DNA of 32,844 nucleotides from Lachnospiraceae bacterium. GTDB lineage: Bacteria > Bacillota > Clostridia > Lachnospirales > Lachnospiraceae. The notes below the pieces were generated by a model, which did no database searches, was not told the origin of the DNA, and was given only the letters and a program-made list of their open reading frames with translations. The stretch is from NCBI GenBank assembly GCA_021201665.1, contig JAJQEO010000120.1, positions 1-32,844 of the forward strand. The letters run 5' to 3'. How positions within the stretch are numbered: the first letter of the stretch is position 1; each line of letters opens with the position of its first letter. Shown piece by piece: positions 9,348 through 17,030 of the stretch. A program made the translations under genes and the position numbers.

Positions 9348-9379
9348 TAAAAAAAAGAACCACCTGTTTCAGTGATTCT
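9348..9379 (-). terminator. Terminator after ung
   Basis: AGAATCACTG and CAGGTGGTTCT pair (with G-U pairs) on the minus strand and run into eight T residues, about 25 bases after the ung stop codon. It closes the hisH-hisF-ung unit. Confidence 0.7.
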
Positions 9380-9402
9380 TTTTTCAGAAAAGTGTGTTTT
9401 TT

Positions 9403-10077
9403 TCATATGTTTTCGATCTGCCAGTCGATTGGCTCGATCCCATTCTGTTTCAGAAATTTATTCGCCCTGGAGAAATGTCGGCACCCGAAGAAGCCCCGGT
9501 AAGCGGAGAGCGGGCTTGGATGGGGGGCCTCCAGGATCAGGTGGTTCGGATTGTCGAGCATCGTTTTTTTCATCTGCGCAGGACGTCCCCAGAGCAGATA
9601 GACAACCGGACGGTCAATCTGATTGACGGCACGGATCGCCGCGTCAGTGAATTCCTCCCAGCCGATTCCCCGGTGGGAGTTCGCCTGATGCGCCCGTACC
9701 GTCAGCACGGTATTGAGCAAAAGAACACCCTGCTCGGCCCATTTTGTCAGATAGCCATTATTTGGAATGTAGCAGCCGCAGTCCTCGTGCAACTCCTGGT
9801 AAATATTGACCAGCGACGGGGGGATGTCAGTACCCGGTTTGACTGAGAAGCAAAGGCCATGCGCCTGTCCTTCCTCGTGATAGGGATCCTGTCCAAGGAT
9901 CACCACCTTCACCTTCGAGAGCGGCGTAAACGCAAACGCGTTAAAAATATCATCCGCCGGCGGGTAAACCACGCGGCTTTTGTATTCCTCATTGATCTGA
10001 CGGTACAGCTTCGCATAATAGGGCTTCGAAAACTCCGGTTTTAACGGAGTCAGCCAGTCATTGGAAATCGGAGGCAT
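9403..10077 (-). CDS. ung: Uracil-DNA glycosylase
   Basis: Family 1 uracil-DNA glycosylase, 224 residues, which removes uracil from DNA to start base excision repair. [19 protein letters not shown] (about 61-79) has the catalytic Asp64 and water-activating motif. LLNTVLTV and [21 protein letters not shown] near the C-terminus supply the uracil pocket and DNA-intercalating loop. The start is set at 10077, preceded by GAAGGGAGAGAATTAC, which gives the usual family length; a longer frame begins at 10113 inside the end of hisF. It begins 23 bases after the hisF stop and shares a terminator, so it is probably co-transcribed with the histidine genes, a chance pairing rather than a functional one. 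Confidence 0.97.
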   Translation of the reverse strand: MPPISNDWLTPLKPEFSKPYYAKLYRQINEEYKSRVVYPPADDIFNAFAFTPLSKVKVVILGQDPYHEEGQAHGLCFSVKPGTDIPPSLVNIYQELHEDCGCYIPNNGYLTKWAEQGVLLLNTVLTVRAHQANSHRGIGWEEFTDAAIRAVNQIDRPVVYLLWGRPAQMKKTMLDNPNHLILEAPHPSPLSAYRGFFGCRHFSRANKFLKQNGIEPIDWQIENI

Positions 10078-10099
10078 GTAATTCTCTCCCTTCTCTTCT

Positions 10100-10861
10100 T
10101 TACAGCCGCACACTCACGCCGCGTCCCCGCAGATATTCCTTCACCTCGCGGATCTCCAGCTCTTTATAATGGAATAAAGAGGCCGCCAGTGCCGCGTCTG
10201 CCTTTCCTTCGGTGAGCGCGTCATAAAAATGCTCCTTCGTCCCGGCGCCGCCCGAAGCGATGACGGGGACGGACACATGCTCTGCGATCGTGCGCGTCAG
10301 CTCAATGTCGTAGCCAGCCTTCGTGCCGTCGCAGTCCATACTGGTCAGCAAAATCTCTCCGGCTCCCAGCCGGTCCGCCTGCATCGCCCATTCGACCGCG
10401 TCAATACCCATATCGATACGGCCTCCGTTTTTGAAAATATTCCAGCCCGAGCCGTCTGACCTGCGCCGCGCGTCGATCGCCACGACCACGCACTGCCGCC
10501 CGAATTTTTCTGCCGCATCGGCGATGAGCTGCGGATTCATGATCGCTGCGGAGTTGATCGAAATCTTGTCCGCGCCCTCACGCAGAAGCAGCCGGAAATC
10601 TTCGACTGTGCGGATGCCGCCGCCGACGGTAAATGGGATAAAGACCTTTTTCGCGACCTCGCGAACCATATCCACGACCGTGCTGCGAGCGTCCGAGGAT
10701 GCCGTAATGTCCAGAAACACCAGCTCGTCCGCTCCGGCCGCGTCATAGGCGGCCGCGATCTCGACCGGGTCTCCCGCATCCCGCAGATTGACAAAGTTTA
10801 CGCCCTTGACCACACGGCCATTATTTACATCCAGGCAGGGGATAATTCGTTTTGTAAACAT
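10100..10861 (-). CDS. hisF: Imidazole glycerol phosphate synthase cyclase subunit
   Basis: 253-residue TIM barrel. With HisH it converts PRFAR plus glutamine-derived ammonia to imidazole glycerol phosphate and AICAR in histidine synthesis. Catalytic Asp11 ([15 protein letters not shown]) and Asp130 (VVAIDARR) are present, as are the phosphate-binding loops FTVGGGIR and VIASGGAG. The start has AAGGAG 11 bases upstream. Unusually, hisH lies 221 bases upstream instead of adjacent, and no other his gene is in the window. Confidence 0.97.
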   Translation of the reverse strand: MFTKRIIPCLDVNNGRVVKGVNFVNLRDAGDPVEIAAAYDAAGADELVFLDITASSDARSTVVDMVREVAKKVFIPFTVGGGIRTVEDFRLLLREGADKISINSAAIMNPQLIADAAEKFGRQCVVVAIDARRRSDGSGWNIFKNGGRIDMGIDAVEWAMQADRLGAGEILLTSMDCDGTKAGYDIELTRTIAEHVSVPVIASGGAGTKEHFYDALTEGKADAALAASLFHYKELEIREVKEYLRGRGVSVRL

Positions 10862-11082
10862 CTAAATGGTTTCTCCTTATCGCAGATCTGCTGATAGACA
10901 TCTCTTGCGCCTTCTCCACCAGCAAGAGTGCTCCTCTGCCGGTCACTATAGCAATAATAATAAACGTTGTAAGTCGTTTTACTTTGGCTGTCTGCCGTTG
11001 CACAGATGCGGTCTGTGCCCGAATCACTCCCACTATTGCGGCAAAACATCGATTATTAAAAAACACTCCCAATCATTACAAA
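10862..11082. other. 221-bp spacer between hisH and hisF
   Basis: No convincing gene here. Two overlapping minus-strand frames (10821-11072 and 10825-11049) lack ribosome sites and recognisable products. The spacer holds a GCACAGA-CCGCA-TCTGTGC hairpin (about 10994-11013) and the hisF ribosome site. In most Firmicutes these two genes are adjacent or overlapping, so the gap is unusual. Confidence 0.4.
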
Positions 11083-11703
11083 TTACAACAATATAAAATT
11101 CTTCAGAATCGTCAGCCCCACCTGGCTGCTTTTCTCCGGGTGGAACTGGCAGGCAAAGACATTTCCCTGCTCGATGGAAGCATGGATCGGCACCGAGTAA
11201 TGGGTGGAGGCCTTCACAATCTGCGGATCCGCCGCTTTCAAGTAATAGGAATGGACAAAATACACATAGGACTCATCCGGGATGCCTGCAAACAGCCGCC
11301 CCGGATGATCAAAGGTCAGGGAATTCCAGCCCATATGCGGGATCTTCAAATTTTCTCCACGGTCCGTTTTTCCATCCGGAATCTTCAGAATCTGTCCCTT
11401 GCAGATGCCAAGCCCCGGCACTCCGGGAGACTCCTCGCTCGACTCAAACAAAAGCTGCAGCCCCAGGCAAATCCCGAGAAAAGGCGTGCCGCGGTCTGTA
11501 ACCTCGCGAATCACATCCGCCAGGCCATACTGGTGCAGCTTGCCCATCGCGTCGCCAAACGCTCCGACGCCCGGCAATATCACCTTATCCGCACCGAGGA
11601 TCTCTTCCCGGTCTCGCGTGATCACCGTTTCCTGCCCCAGAGAGGCCAGCGCTTTTTCCACGCTCCGCAGATTTCCCGCATCATAGTCCAGAATTGCTAT
11701 CAT
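11083..11703 (-). CDS. hisH: Imidazole glycerol phosphate synthase glutaminase subunit
   Basis: 206-residue class I glutamine amidotransferase that hydrolyses glutamine and channels ammonia to HisF. The oxyanion strand PGVGAFGDAM, nucleophile Cys79 in GICLGLQLLFESSEE, and the C-terminal His-Glu of CQFHPEKSSQVG complete the Cys-His-Glu triad. The start ATG is preceded by GGGGAGATGGGAAATTT. It is the first gene of hisH-hisF-ung. Confidence 0.97.
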   Translation of the reverse strand: MIAILDYDAGNLRSVEKALASLGQETVITRDREEILGADKVILPGVGAFGDAMGKLHQYGLADVIREVTDRGTPFLGICLGLQLLFESSEESPGVPGLGICKGQILKIPDGKTDRGENLKIPHMGWNSLTFDHPGRLFAGIPDESYVYFVHSYYLKAADPQIVKASTHYSVPIHASIEQGNVFACQFHPEKSSQVGLTILKNFILL

Positions 11704-11787
11704 AAATTTCCCATCTCCCCGATGTCTTCGCAGTCCTTCCAGCCTCCCATATGGCGTATGCTATCCTGACAAAGCCGGGAGAAAACA

Positions 11788-11851
11788 CGGCGGCAGTCTT
11801 GCCTCTATCTCCACATGTACCATATATCATGAGGAAGCCTGGCTGCCGCCG
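11788..11851. repeat. Inverted repeat in the thrS-hisH gap
   Basis: CGGCGGCAG (11788-11796) and CTGCCGCCG (11843-11851) are perfect 9-bp arms. Weaker pairing (CTTGCCTC with GAGGAAG) continues inside. On the minus strand this lies about 85-150 bases upstream of hisH, in the only long stretch between thrS and hisH (256 bases). That stretch holds no convincing gene. It could be a leader structure for hisHF or a repeat; no T-box or other known riboswitch signature was seen here. Confidence 0.45.
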
Positions 11852-11959
11852 GGCACAGTATGCCTGGTTATTGCTGCAGTTTCCAATGTCAGAACCGAAA
11901 TACAAAACATTCCAGCCCCGATCTTTTGTCACTTGTATCATAAAATCTCTTTTAAAAGA

Positions 11960-13864
11960 CTATCTCGCCCTGGTCGCGATTTCTTCCTTAACTGCGGCTG
12001 TGAAATCAGCCAGGCTGCTCTGTCCCTTGTCGCCTTCCGAGCGGCTTCTGACAGACACCAGTCCCTCTTCCTCTTCCTTCGCGCCGACCACAAGCATATA
12101 CGGAGTCTTCGCGATCTGCGCCTCGCGGATCTTATAGCCAATCTTTTCCGCGCGGGTATCGACATTTGCGCGGATCTTTTCCGCACGCAGAGCGTCCTTC
12201 ACCTGATTTGCGTAATCGATATACTTGTCCGAGATCGGCAGGATGCGCACCTGCTCCGGAGAGAGCCAGGTCGGGAACGCGCCTGCGAAATGCTCGATCA
12301 GAATTCCGATGAAACGCTCGATGGAGCCAAACGCCACGCGGTGAATCATGATCGGGCGGTGCTTCTCGCCGTCCGCGCCGATATACTCGCATTCAAAACG
12401 CTGCGGCAGCTGGAAGTCGAGCTGAATGGTTCCGCACTGCCAGGTTCTGCCGATAGAGTCTTCCAGGTGGAAGTCGATCTTCGGGCCATAGAACGCGCCG
12501 TCCCCTTCATTGACCACATAATCAAGTCCAAGCTCATCGAGCGCCCCGCGCAGACCGTCGGTCGCCATCTCCCAGTCCTCATCGCTGCCCATGGAATTTT
12601 CCGGGCGGGTAGAAAGCTCTACGTGATATTTGAAACCAAACAGCTGGTAAACCTCATCAATCAGATTGACTACACCCTTGATCTCACTACGGATCTGCTC
12701 CGGGGTCATGAAAATGTGCGCATCATCCTGAGTAAAGCAGCGCACACGCATCAGGCCGTGCAGCTGGCCGGACTTCTCGTGGCGGTGCACGATGCCCAAC
12801 TCACCCATGCGCAGCGGCAGGTCGCGGTAGGAGCGCGGCTCTGATTTATAGACCAGGACGCCGCCCGGGCAGTTCATCGGCTTGATCGCGTAATCCTCAT
12901 CGTCGATGACGGTCGTGTACATATTTTCCTTATAATGATCCCAGTGGCCGGAGGTCTCCCAGAGCTGACGGTTCAGGATAATCGGCGTGGAAATCTCCAC
13001 GTAGCCCGCCTTTGTATGGATCTCTCTCCAGTAATCCAGAAGCGTATTTTTCAGAATCATGCCGTTCGGCAGGAAGAAAGGAAATCCAGGACCCTCGTCC
13101 GTCATCATGAACAGCCCCAACTGTTTGCCAAGCTTTCTGTGGTCGCGCTTTTTCGCCTCCTCCATGCGGGTCAGGTAAGCGTCCAGATCCGCTTTTTTGG
13201 TAAACGAGGTACCATAAATACGGGTCAGCATCTTATTTTTCTCCGAACCTCTCCAGTAAGCACCTGCAATGCTGGTCAATTTAAATGCTTTTACCGGCTT
13301 TGTATTCATCAGATGCGGTCCCGCGCAGAGGTCGACAAACTCGCCCTGCTGATAAAAGCTGATCTCGGCATCCTCCGGCAGATCTTCAATCAGTTCCACC
13401 TTGTACGGCTCATCCTTTTCCTTGAAATAGGCGATGGCCTCTTCTCTGGGCTTTGTAAAGCGGGTCAGCGGCAGGCCTTCCTTTACGATCTTCTTCATCT
13501 CCGCCTCGATCTTCTCCAGATCCTCCGGCGTGATCGGCTTCTCGCTGTCAATATCATAGTAAAATCCATCCGCGATGGACGGTCCGATCGCCAGCTTTAC
13601 ATCCGGGTACAGACGCTTGATTGCCTGTGCCATGATGTGTGAGGTCGTATGGCGGAACGCCGCGGCTCCGGCCGGGCTGTCAAAGGTCAGAATATTCAGC
13701 TCGCAGTCTGCATCAATGACCGTGCGCAGATCCGCCTCCTCGCCATTGATTTCAGCCAGCGTCGCCACACGCGCAAGACCCTCGCTGATATCCTTCGCGA
13801 TGTCAATGACTGCCATCGGCTGTGCGTATTCACGTTTCGATCCGTCTTTCAGTGTGATAATCAT
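11960..13864 (-). CDS. thrS: Threonine--tRNA ligase
   Basis: 634-residue class II aminoacyl-tRNA synthetase charging tRNA-Thr. Order: TGS domain (about 1-60), editing domain with HTTSH (72-76) and CAGPH (190-194), catalytic core with NCPGG (zinc Cys332), RMGELGIVHRHEKSGQLHGL (motif 2 region) and HRVAFGSIERFIGILIEH (motif 3), then the C-terminal anticodon-binding domain. AGGAGG lies about 10 bases upstream of the start. It is the second gene behind a T-box leader, so it should be induced when uncharged tRNA-Thr accumulates. No strong terminator was seen downstream, only the short palindrome TCTTTTAAAAGA near 11945. Confidence 0.98.
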   Translation of the reverse strand: MIITLKDGSKREYAQPMAVIDIAKDISEGLARVATLAEINGEEADLRTVIDADCELNILTFDSPAGAAAFRHTTSHIMAQAIKRLYPDVKLAIGPSIADGFYYDIDSEKPITPEDLEKIEAEMKKIVKEGLPLTRFTKPREEAIAYFKEKDEPYKVELIEDLPEDAEISFYQQGEFVDLCAGPHLMNTKPVKAFKLTSIAGAYWRGSEKNKMLTRIYGTSFTKKADLDAYLTRMEEAKKRDHRKLGKQLGLFMMTDEGPGFPFFLPNGMILKNTLLDYWREIHTKAGYVEISTPIILNRQLWETSGHWDHYKENMYTTVIDDEDYAIKPMNCPGGVLVYKSEPRSYRDLPLRMGELGIVHRHEKSGQLHGLMRVRCFTQDDAHIFMTPEQIRSEIKGVVNLIDEVYQLFGFKYHVELSTRPENSMGSDEDWEMATDGLRGALDELGLDYVVNEGDGAFYGPKIDFHLEDSIGRTWQCGTIQLDFQLPQRFECEYIGADGEKHRPIMIHRVAFGSIERFIGILIEHFAGAFPTWLSPEQVRILPISDKYIDYANQVKDALRAEKIRANVDTRAEKIGYKIREAQIAKTPYMLVVGAKEEEEGLVSVRSRSEGDKGQSSLADFTAAVKEEIATRAR

Positions 13865-13942
13865 TTTTTATCATCCTCCTGGTTTTTGTAAAGTAAACGA
13901 CTTCGTTGTTTTGTGACTATCTATCTTATCGTTTTTAGATAT

Positions 13943-13990
13943 CTTTATTTTCTTTATCTTTATTTTCTTTATCTTTATTTTCTTTATCTT
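13943..13990. repeat. 15-bp tandem repeat upstream of thrS
   Basis: The unit ATCTTTATTTTCTTT is repeated about three times between the stop of the small acidic protein and thrS. It is pure A/T plus C on one strand and could vary in copy number by slippage. It lies in the intercistronic leader of thrS, about 80-120 bases upstream of the start. Confidence 0.75.
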
Positions 13991-14255
13991 AATTTTCTTC
14001 CTCTTCTTCGTCCTCATCCTCATCGTCCCAGTCTTCATCATCCTCGAGTTCAAAACCACCCACCGAATGGTCATCCGAGGAATTGTCGATATCCCAGGAA
14101 TTGTTGCTGAAAAAGCTGAGTCCGTTTTTCAGCGGGGACATCAGCCATCCGAGCAGGATGCCGAAAAGCAGGACATCGAGCAAAAGCAGAACCTTTTCCA
14201 TCGGCGTCCAGTCTGACAAAAAGACCGTTTTTAACTCTTTACATTTTTCCTTCAT
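13989..14255 (-). CDS. Small membrane protein with acidic tail, in the thrS operon
   Basis: 88 residues. A short amphipathic N-terminus (MKEKCKELKTVFLSDWTPME) is followed by one hydrophobic segment (VLLLLDVLLFGILLGWLMSP, about 22-41). The C-terminal half is strongly acidic (ELEDDEDWDDEDEDEEEEEN). It probably anchors in the membrane with a charged tail; side and function are unknown. It lies between the T-box and thrS, so threonine starvation should control it too. Homologues seem to occur as unnamed small proteins in Lachnospiraceae, recalled but not verified. The ribosome site is AAAGGAGAAGC just before the ATG. Confidence 0.75.
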   Translation of the reverse strand: MKEKCKELKTVFLSDWTPMEKVLLLLDVLLFGILLGWLMSPLKNGLSFFSNNSWDIDNSSDDHSVGGFELEDDEDWDDEDEDEEEEEN

Positions 14256-14290
14256 AAGCTTCTCCTTTCCTCAATACGAAATGCTTTTTG

Positions 14291-14528
14291 CGTTAAAAAA
14301 GCCCCTGACAGCCTATTCAGACTATCAGGGGCGATCATACAGTACCGCGGTTCCACCCTGTTTTTTTCTCATTCGACGATAACGGGGTCACCGGACCGGG
14401 TTGGGGCCACTCAGAGTCAGTTTTCAAATGGTTCCGCATAAGGACTTTCCAGCTGCCGCCCTCTCTCTGGATGCTTCCACACTCTACTCTTCTCTTCAAC
14501 GTGTTAAAAATATGCAGTTCCTTTTCAC
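14291..14528 (-). promoter_or_regulatory. T-box leader controlling the thrS operon
   Basis: On the minus strand AGGGTGGAACCGCGGTAC (complement of about 14342-14359) is the T-box consensus that pairs with the NCCA end of uncharged tRNA. It is followed by a terminator with arms GCCCCTGA/TCAGGGGC (14301-14332) and a T run. Upstream are AGAGAGAGGGCGGC and GCTGGAAAG, typical of the stem I apex. A threonine ACT codon lies at 14419-14421, six bases before GAGT, where the specifier is usually found; a second Thr codon (ACC) lies at 14430-14432. Either fits tRNA-Thr. The leader reads into the small membrane protein and thrS. Confidence 0.92.
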
Positions 14529-14535
14529 TTCCACC

Positions 14536-14563
14536 AGTATATCATTTCAATTGGGTTTGTCAA
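14536..14563 (-). promoter_or_regulatory. Promoter of the T-box/thrS transcript
   Basis: Minus-strand TTGACA (14558-14563) and TATACT (14536-14541) are separated by 16 bp, a near-consensus vegetative promoter. Transcription should begin close to 14528, just before the T-box stem I. Confidence 0.75.
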
Positions 14564-14635
14564 CACCTGATTTTCTATGAAACTGTCTTTCTTCTTTAAC
14601 GCTTTTTTCTTTAATTGTTCAGTGCCCTCACACAG

Positions 14636-15421
14636 TTACCTCTCTTCTTTATCCGTCTCCTGCCCTTCCGCCGCAGCGCGGAACTCAGTTGTAAATGCCG
14701 GATGATACAGCTTCGAGCGGTCGTATCCTGCCTGTGCGACGGTCTCTCCGACAATGATCAGCGCCGTTTTGGTAACCTGGTTTTCCCGCGCACACTGCGC
14801 GAGGGTGGATACCGTGCAGATATAGCTGCGCTCGTCCGGCCAGGTGGCCTTGTAAACAATCGCGGCAGGAGTGTCCGCCGCATAGCCGCCGGCCATCAGG
14901 CGTTCACTTAATCGTTCGAGCATCCCGGTACTCAAAAAGATCACCATCGTCGCGCCATGGGCGGCCAGGGAGGCGATCTCCTCCTTTTCCGGCACCGGCG
15001 TTCTCCCCGCCATTCTGGTAATAATCACCGTCTGCGAAATGCCAGGCAGCGTATATTCCATATTCAAGGCCGAAGCCGCGCCGCAGAACGCGCTCACGCC
15101 CGGGCAGTAATCATAGGCAATCCCGGCTTTGTTCAGCAAATCCATCTGCTCGCGGATCGCGCCGTATACACAGGGGTCTCCCGTGTGGAGACGCACTGTA
15201 ACCAGGCCTTTTTCCTCTGCGTCTTTCATTACTGAAAACACTTCCTCCAGCGTCATTTTCGCGCTGTCATAGATCACACATGCTTCCTTTTTATATTCCA
15301 AAAGTGCCGGATTCACCAGCGATCCTGCATAGATAATCACATCCGCCTCAGCGAGCAAACGGCTGCCCCGCACCGTGATCAGATCTGCCGCGCCACTCCC
15401 GGCGCCCACAAAATGTACCAT
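14636..15421 (-). CDS. cobM: Precorrin-4/cobalt-precorrin-4 C(11)-methyltransferase
   Basis: 261 residues, SAM-dependent tetrapyrrole methylase fold. It methylates C11 of (cobalt-)precorrin-4 in cobalamin synthesis. VHFVGAGSGAADLITVRG at the start, YAGSLVNPALLEY, RLHTGDPCVYGAIREQMD and YCPGVSAFCGAASALNMEYTLP-like text are characteristic of CobM/CbiF. The start follows GAGGAAATAAG. No other cobalamin gene is near, so it is either a separated member of the pathway or a stray copy. CbiF is the anaerobic-pathway name and may fit a Clostridium relative better. Confidence 0.93.
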   Translation of the reverse strand: MVHFVGAGSGAADLITVRGSRLLAEADVIIYAGSLVNPALLEYKKEACVIYDSAKMTLEEVFSVMKDAEEKGLVTVRLHTGDPCVYGAIREQMDLLNKAGIAYDYCPGVSAFCGAASALNMEYTLPGISQTVIITRMAGRTPVPEKEEIASLAAHGATMVIFLSTGMLERLSERLMAGGYAADTPAAIVYKATWPDERSYICTVSTLAQCARENQVTKTALIIVGETVAQAGYDRSKLYHPAFTTEFRAAAEGQETDKEER

Positions 15422-15603
15422 CTTATTTCCTCGTCGAGTCGAAAATCCCGACGCTCCTTCCTGTCTTCCTGTCTGGCTGTTCCATCACGAAGCTTCATGA
15501 ATCTGAATGGCAGCTTTATCCGTATAAAACGCAGACTGATGCTGAAACCCTGGTGCGGCAGTATCTCTGCTGACCTGCCGCCTGGTACCGCGAGAAAATG
15601 TCC

Positions 15604-16068
15604 TTATACACTGCCCTGCGCCTGTCTCTTTTTATGAAGCTTCAGATGTCTCCGATAATACATCACCATCGACACAATCACAAACCCGATCCCCAGCCCC
15701 AGAAGGGAATGGACGCATTTTACCGCATTCTGGCTGATGCGCTCTGTGTCCTGCAAAATCAGTCCGACGATGGAATAATAGAGCAGATCTCCCGGAATCA
15801 GCGGAATGATCGACGGATATAAAAATACCGTGGACGGTGTCTTTGCGCGCACCGCCATAAATTCCGCGTAAAGCGCCGCGGCCATCGCCGCCAGAAAGCT
15901 GTAAATAAAGCTCTCCGAAATAAATGTCAGCAGAATCAGATAAACACATCTGGTGAGCGCGCCTCCAAGACCCGCATAGAGCAGATATTTTTTCTGAATC
16001 CGAAAGACAATCCCGAACCCGGCCGAAGCCCCAAAGGAGCAAATGATCAATTTTATCGCGTTTACCAT
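15604..16068 (-). CDS. Threonine/serine exporter, ThrE-like small subunit (DUF3815 type)
   Basis: 154 residues with four to five hydrophobic segments and a basic C-terminal tail (YYRRHLKLHKKRQAQ). The motif FLYPSIIPLIPGDLLYYS is typical of the ThrE_2/DUF3815 half of split threonine/serine exporters. The start codon overlaps the end of the upstream DUF1212 half by 7 bases, so the two are translationally coupled and probably form one transporter. The gap to cobM (15422-15603) contains no other gene. Confidence 0.88.
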   Translation of the reverse strand: MVNAIKLIICSFGASAGFGIVFRIQKKYLLYAGLGGALTRCVYLILLTFISESFIYSFLAAMAAALYAEFMAVRAKTPSTVFLYPSIIPLIPGDLLYYSIVGLILQDTERISQNAVKCVHSLLGLGIGFVIVSMVMYYRRHLKLHKKRQAQGSV

Positions 16069-16832
16069 GTGATCAGCCCTCCAAATAAGTAAATGCTAAG
16101 GACGAATCCGCCGACGATTGCTATGGTCTCCAGGGTTACCTTTAAAACCTCCAGCACCCCATTAATCTCATTTCCGCACAGAAGGTTCCGAAACGCGTTG
16201 ACCATCGGAATTCCGGGGATCAGCATCATGCTGTTTGCAATCATGACAATGTAGATGTCATCCACCATGCCGATTTTGCTCATCAGAATCGCGACCGTCC
16301 CCGCCACGAGAGTACTGAAAATGTTAAATACCATCCGGTTGACCCCGGGTTTTTTCAGATAAATGGCGATCAGGTACATCAGGACAGTGTTAAGCAGCAC
16401 TGTGATCAGATCCTTGATGCTCCCGCCGAAAATCAGGGTGAGGCAGGTAAATGCCAGCAGAAATCCGCCGCAGCGCACCAGCGGAGAATAGGTCTCGGTA
16501 TCAAGCGCCTCTTTAAGAAGGCCATCCAGCTCCTGCGGCTCCGGGTGCTCCGCGCAGATCTGCCGGGAGAGCTGGTTCAATTTTGAAAGATTTTCCAGAT
16601 GTGTATCCATCCCGCTGCGCACGCACCTCTGAGACGTGACCCGGCTGCCCGTCTCGTCCTCAAGACTCAGAGTCAGGTAGCAATTTAAAGAAAAAAAGTG
16701 AACATCCCTGCAGCCATAGCTGTCGCAGATGCGGTAGATCGAGTCGTTGACCCGCTCCAGATTCGCGCCGGAAATCAGCATATGCTCGCCGAATTTCAGC
16801 GCGAAGTCTACAAGATATTCCAGATTCGTCAT
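16062..16832 (-). CDS. Threonine/serine exporter, ThrE-like large subunit (DUF1212 type)
   Basis: 256 residues. The N-terminal cytoplasmic region (about 1-115: FGEHMLISGANLERVNDSIYRICDSYG) is the DUF1212 part; about five membrane segments follow, with MIANSMMLIPGIPMVNAFRN before the last ones. It is the N-terminal half of a split ThrE-type exporter, completed by the overlapping downstream gene. The substrate is inferred from the family (threonine, serine or small neutral amino acids). AGAGGACAGG precedes the start. Its nearness to thrS (about 2 kb) is suggestive but it is outside the T-box transcript. Confidence 0.88.
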   Translation of the reverse strand: MTNLEYLVDFALKFGEHMLISGANLERVNDSIYRICDSYGCRDVHFFSLNCYLTLSLEDETGSRVTSQRCVRSGMDTHLENLSKLNQLSRQICAEHPEPQELDGLLKEALDTETYSPLVRCGGFLLAFTCLTLIFGGSIKDLITVLLNTVLMYLIAIYLKKPGVNRMVFNIFSTLVAGTVAILMSKIGMVDDIYIVMIANSMMLIPGIPMVNAFRNLLCGNEINGVLEVLKVTLETIAIVGGFVLSIYLFGGLITW

Positions 16833-16884
16833 GTCCTGTCCTCTCAGTTCCTTGGTATATCCATTTCATAACCCGCCAGTATCA

Positions 16885-16906
16885 GAAATCTGTTGGGGCA
16901 GATTTC
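16885..16906. repeat. Small hairpin after the broken TOPRIM gene
   Basis: GAAATCTG and CAGATTTC are perfect 8-bp arms around six bases, in the gap between the TOPRIM stump and the exporter genes. There is no T run, so it is not a clear terminator. It may be a scar of the deletion or a weak mRNA end. Confidence 0.4.
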
Positions 16907-16928
16907 GCAGCATAAAACGGTTTTCTTC

Positions 16929-17030
16929 TCATAAATATACCACCACGTCCAAATCGTGGCAACTGGTTTTCTTTAAAATATCCATGATTGCCTTTTCATT
17001 TGATCCTTCACACATAATCAAAGGCTTCAT
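16929..17030 (-). pseudogene. Stump of a TOPRIM-type partner gene
   Basis: An ATG at 17030 overlaps the ATPase stop in an ATGA junction, the usual coupling of two-gene modules. The frame gives only 33 residues beginning MKPLIMCEGSNEKAIMDILKK and then stops. MCEGSNEKAIM fits the first strand and catalytic Glu of a TOPRIM domain (hhhEGxxE/D). TOPRIM nuclease partners normally run about 200 residues or more. Nothing further of a TOPRIM domain was recognised before the exporter gene. It is best read as a truncated partner, although a genuine small protein cannot be excluded. Confidence 0.6.

Noticed and set aside
10821..11072. Overlapping minus-strand frames between hisH and hisF
   Set aside because: No ribosome site and no recognisable product; the frames overlap the hisF start.
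10984..11769. 261-residue plus-strand frame across hisH
   Set aside because: Antisense to hisH with intact catalytic residues; no ribosome site.
11681..11941. 86-residue minus-strand frame between thrS and hisH
   Set aside because: Weak start, no family, overlaps the start of hisH and includes an inverted repeat; treated as non-coding leader.
11933..12844. 303-residue open frame on the plus strand
   Set aside because: It is antisense to thrS, whose motifs are complete; it has no ribosome site or recognisable family and reflects the base composition of the real gene.
13943..13990. Possible CRISPR-like repeat
   Set aside because: The units are contiguous without spacers; it is a simple tandem repeat.
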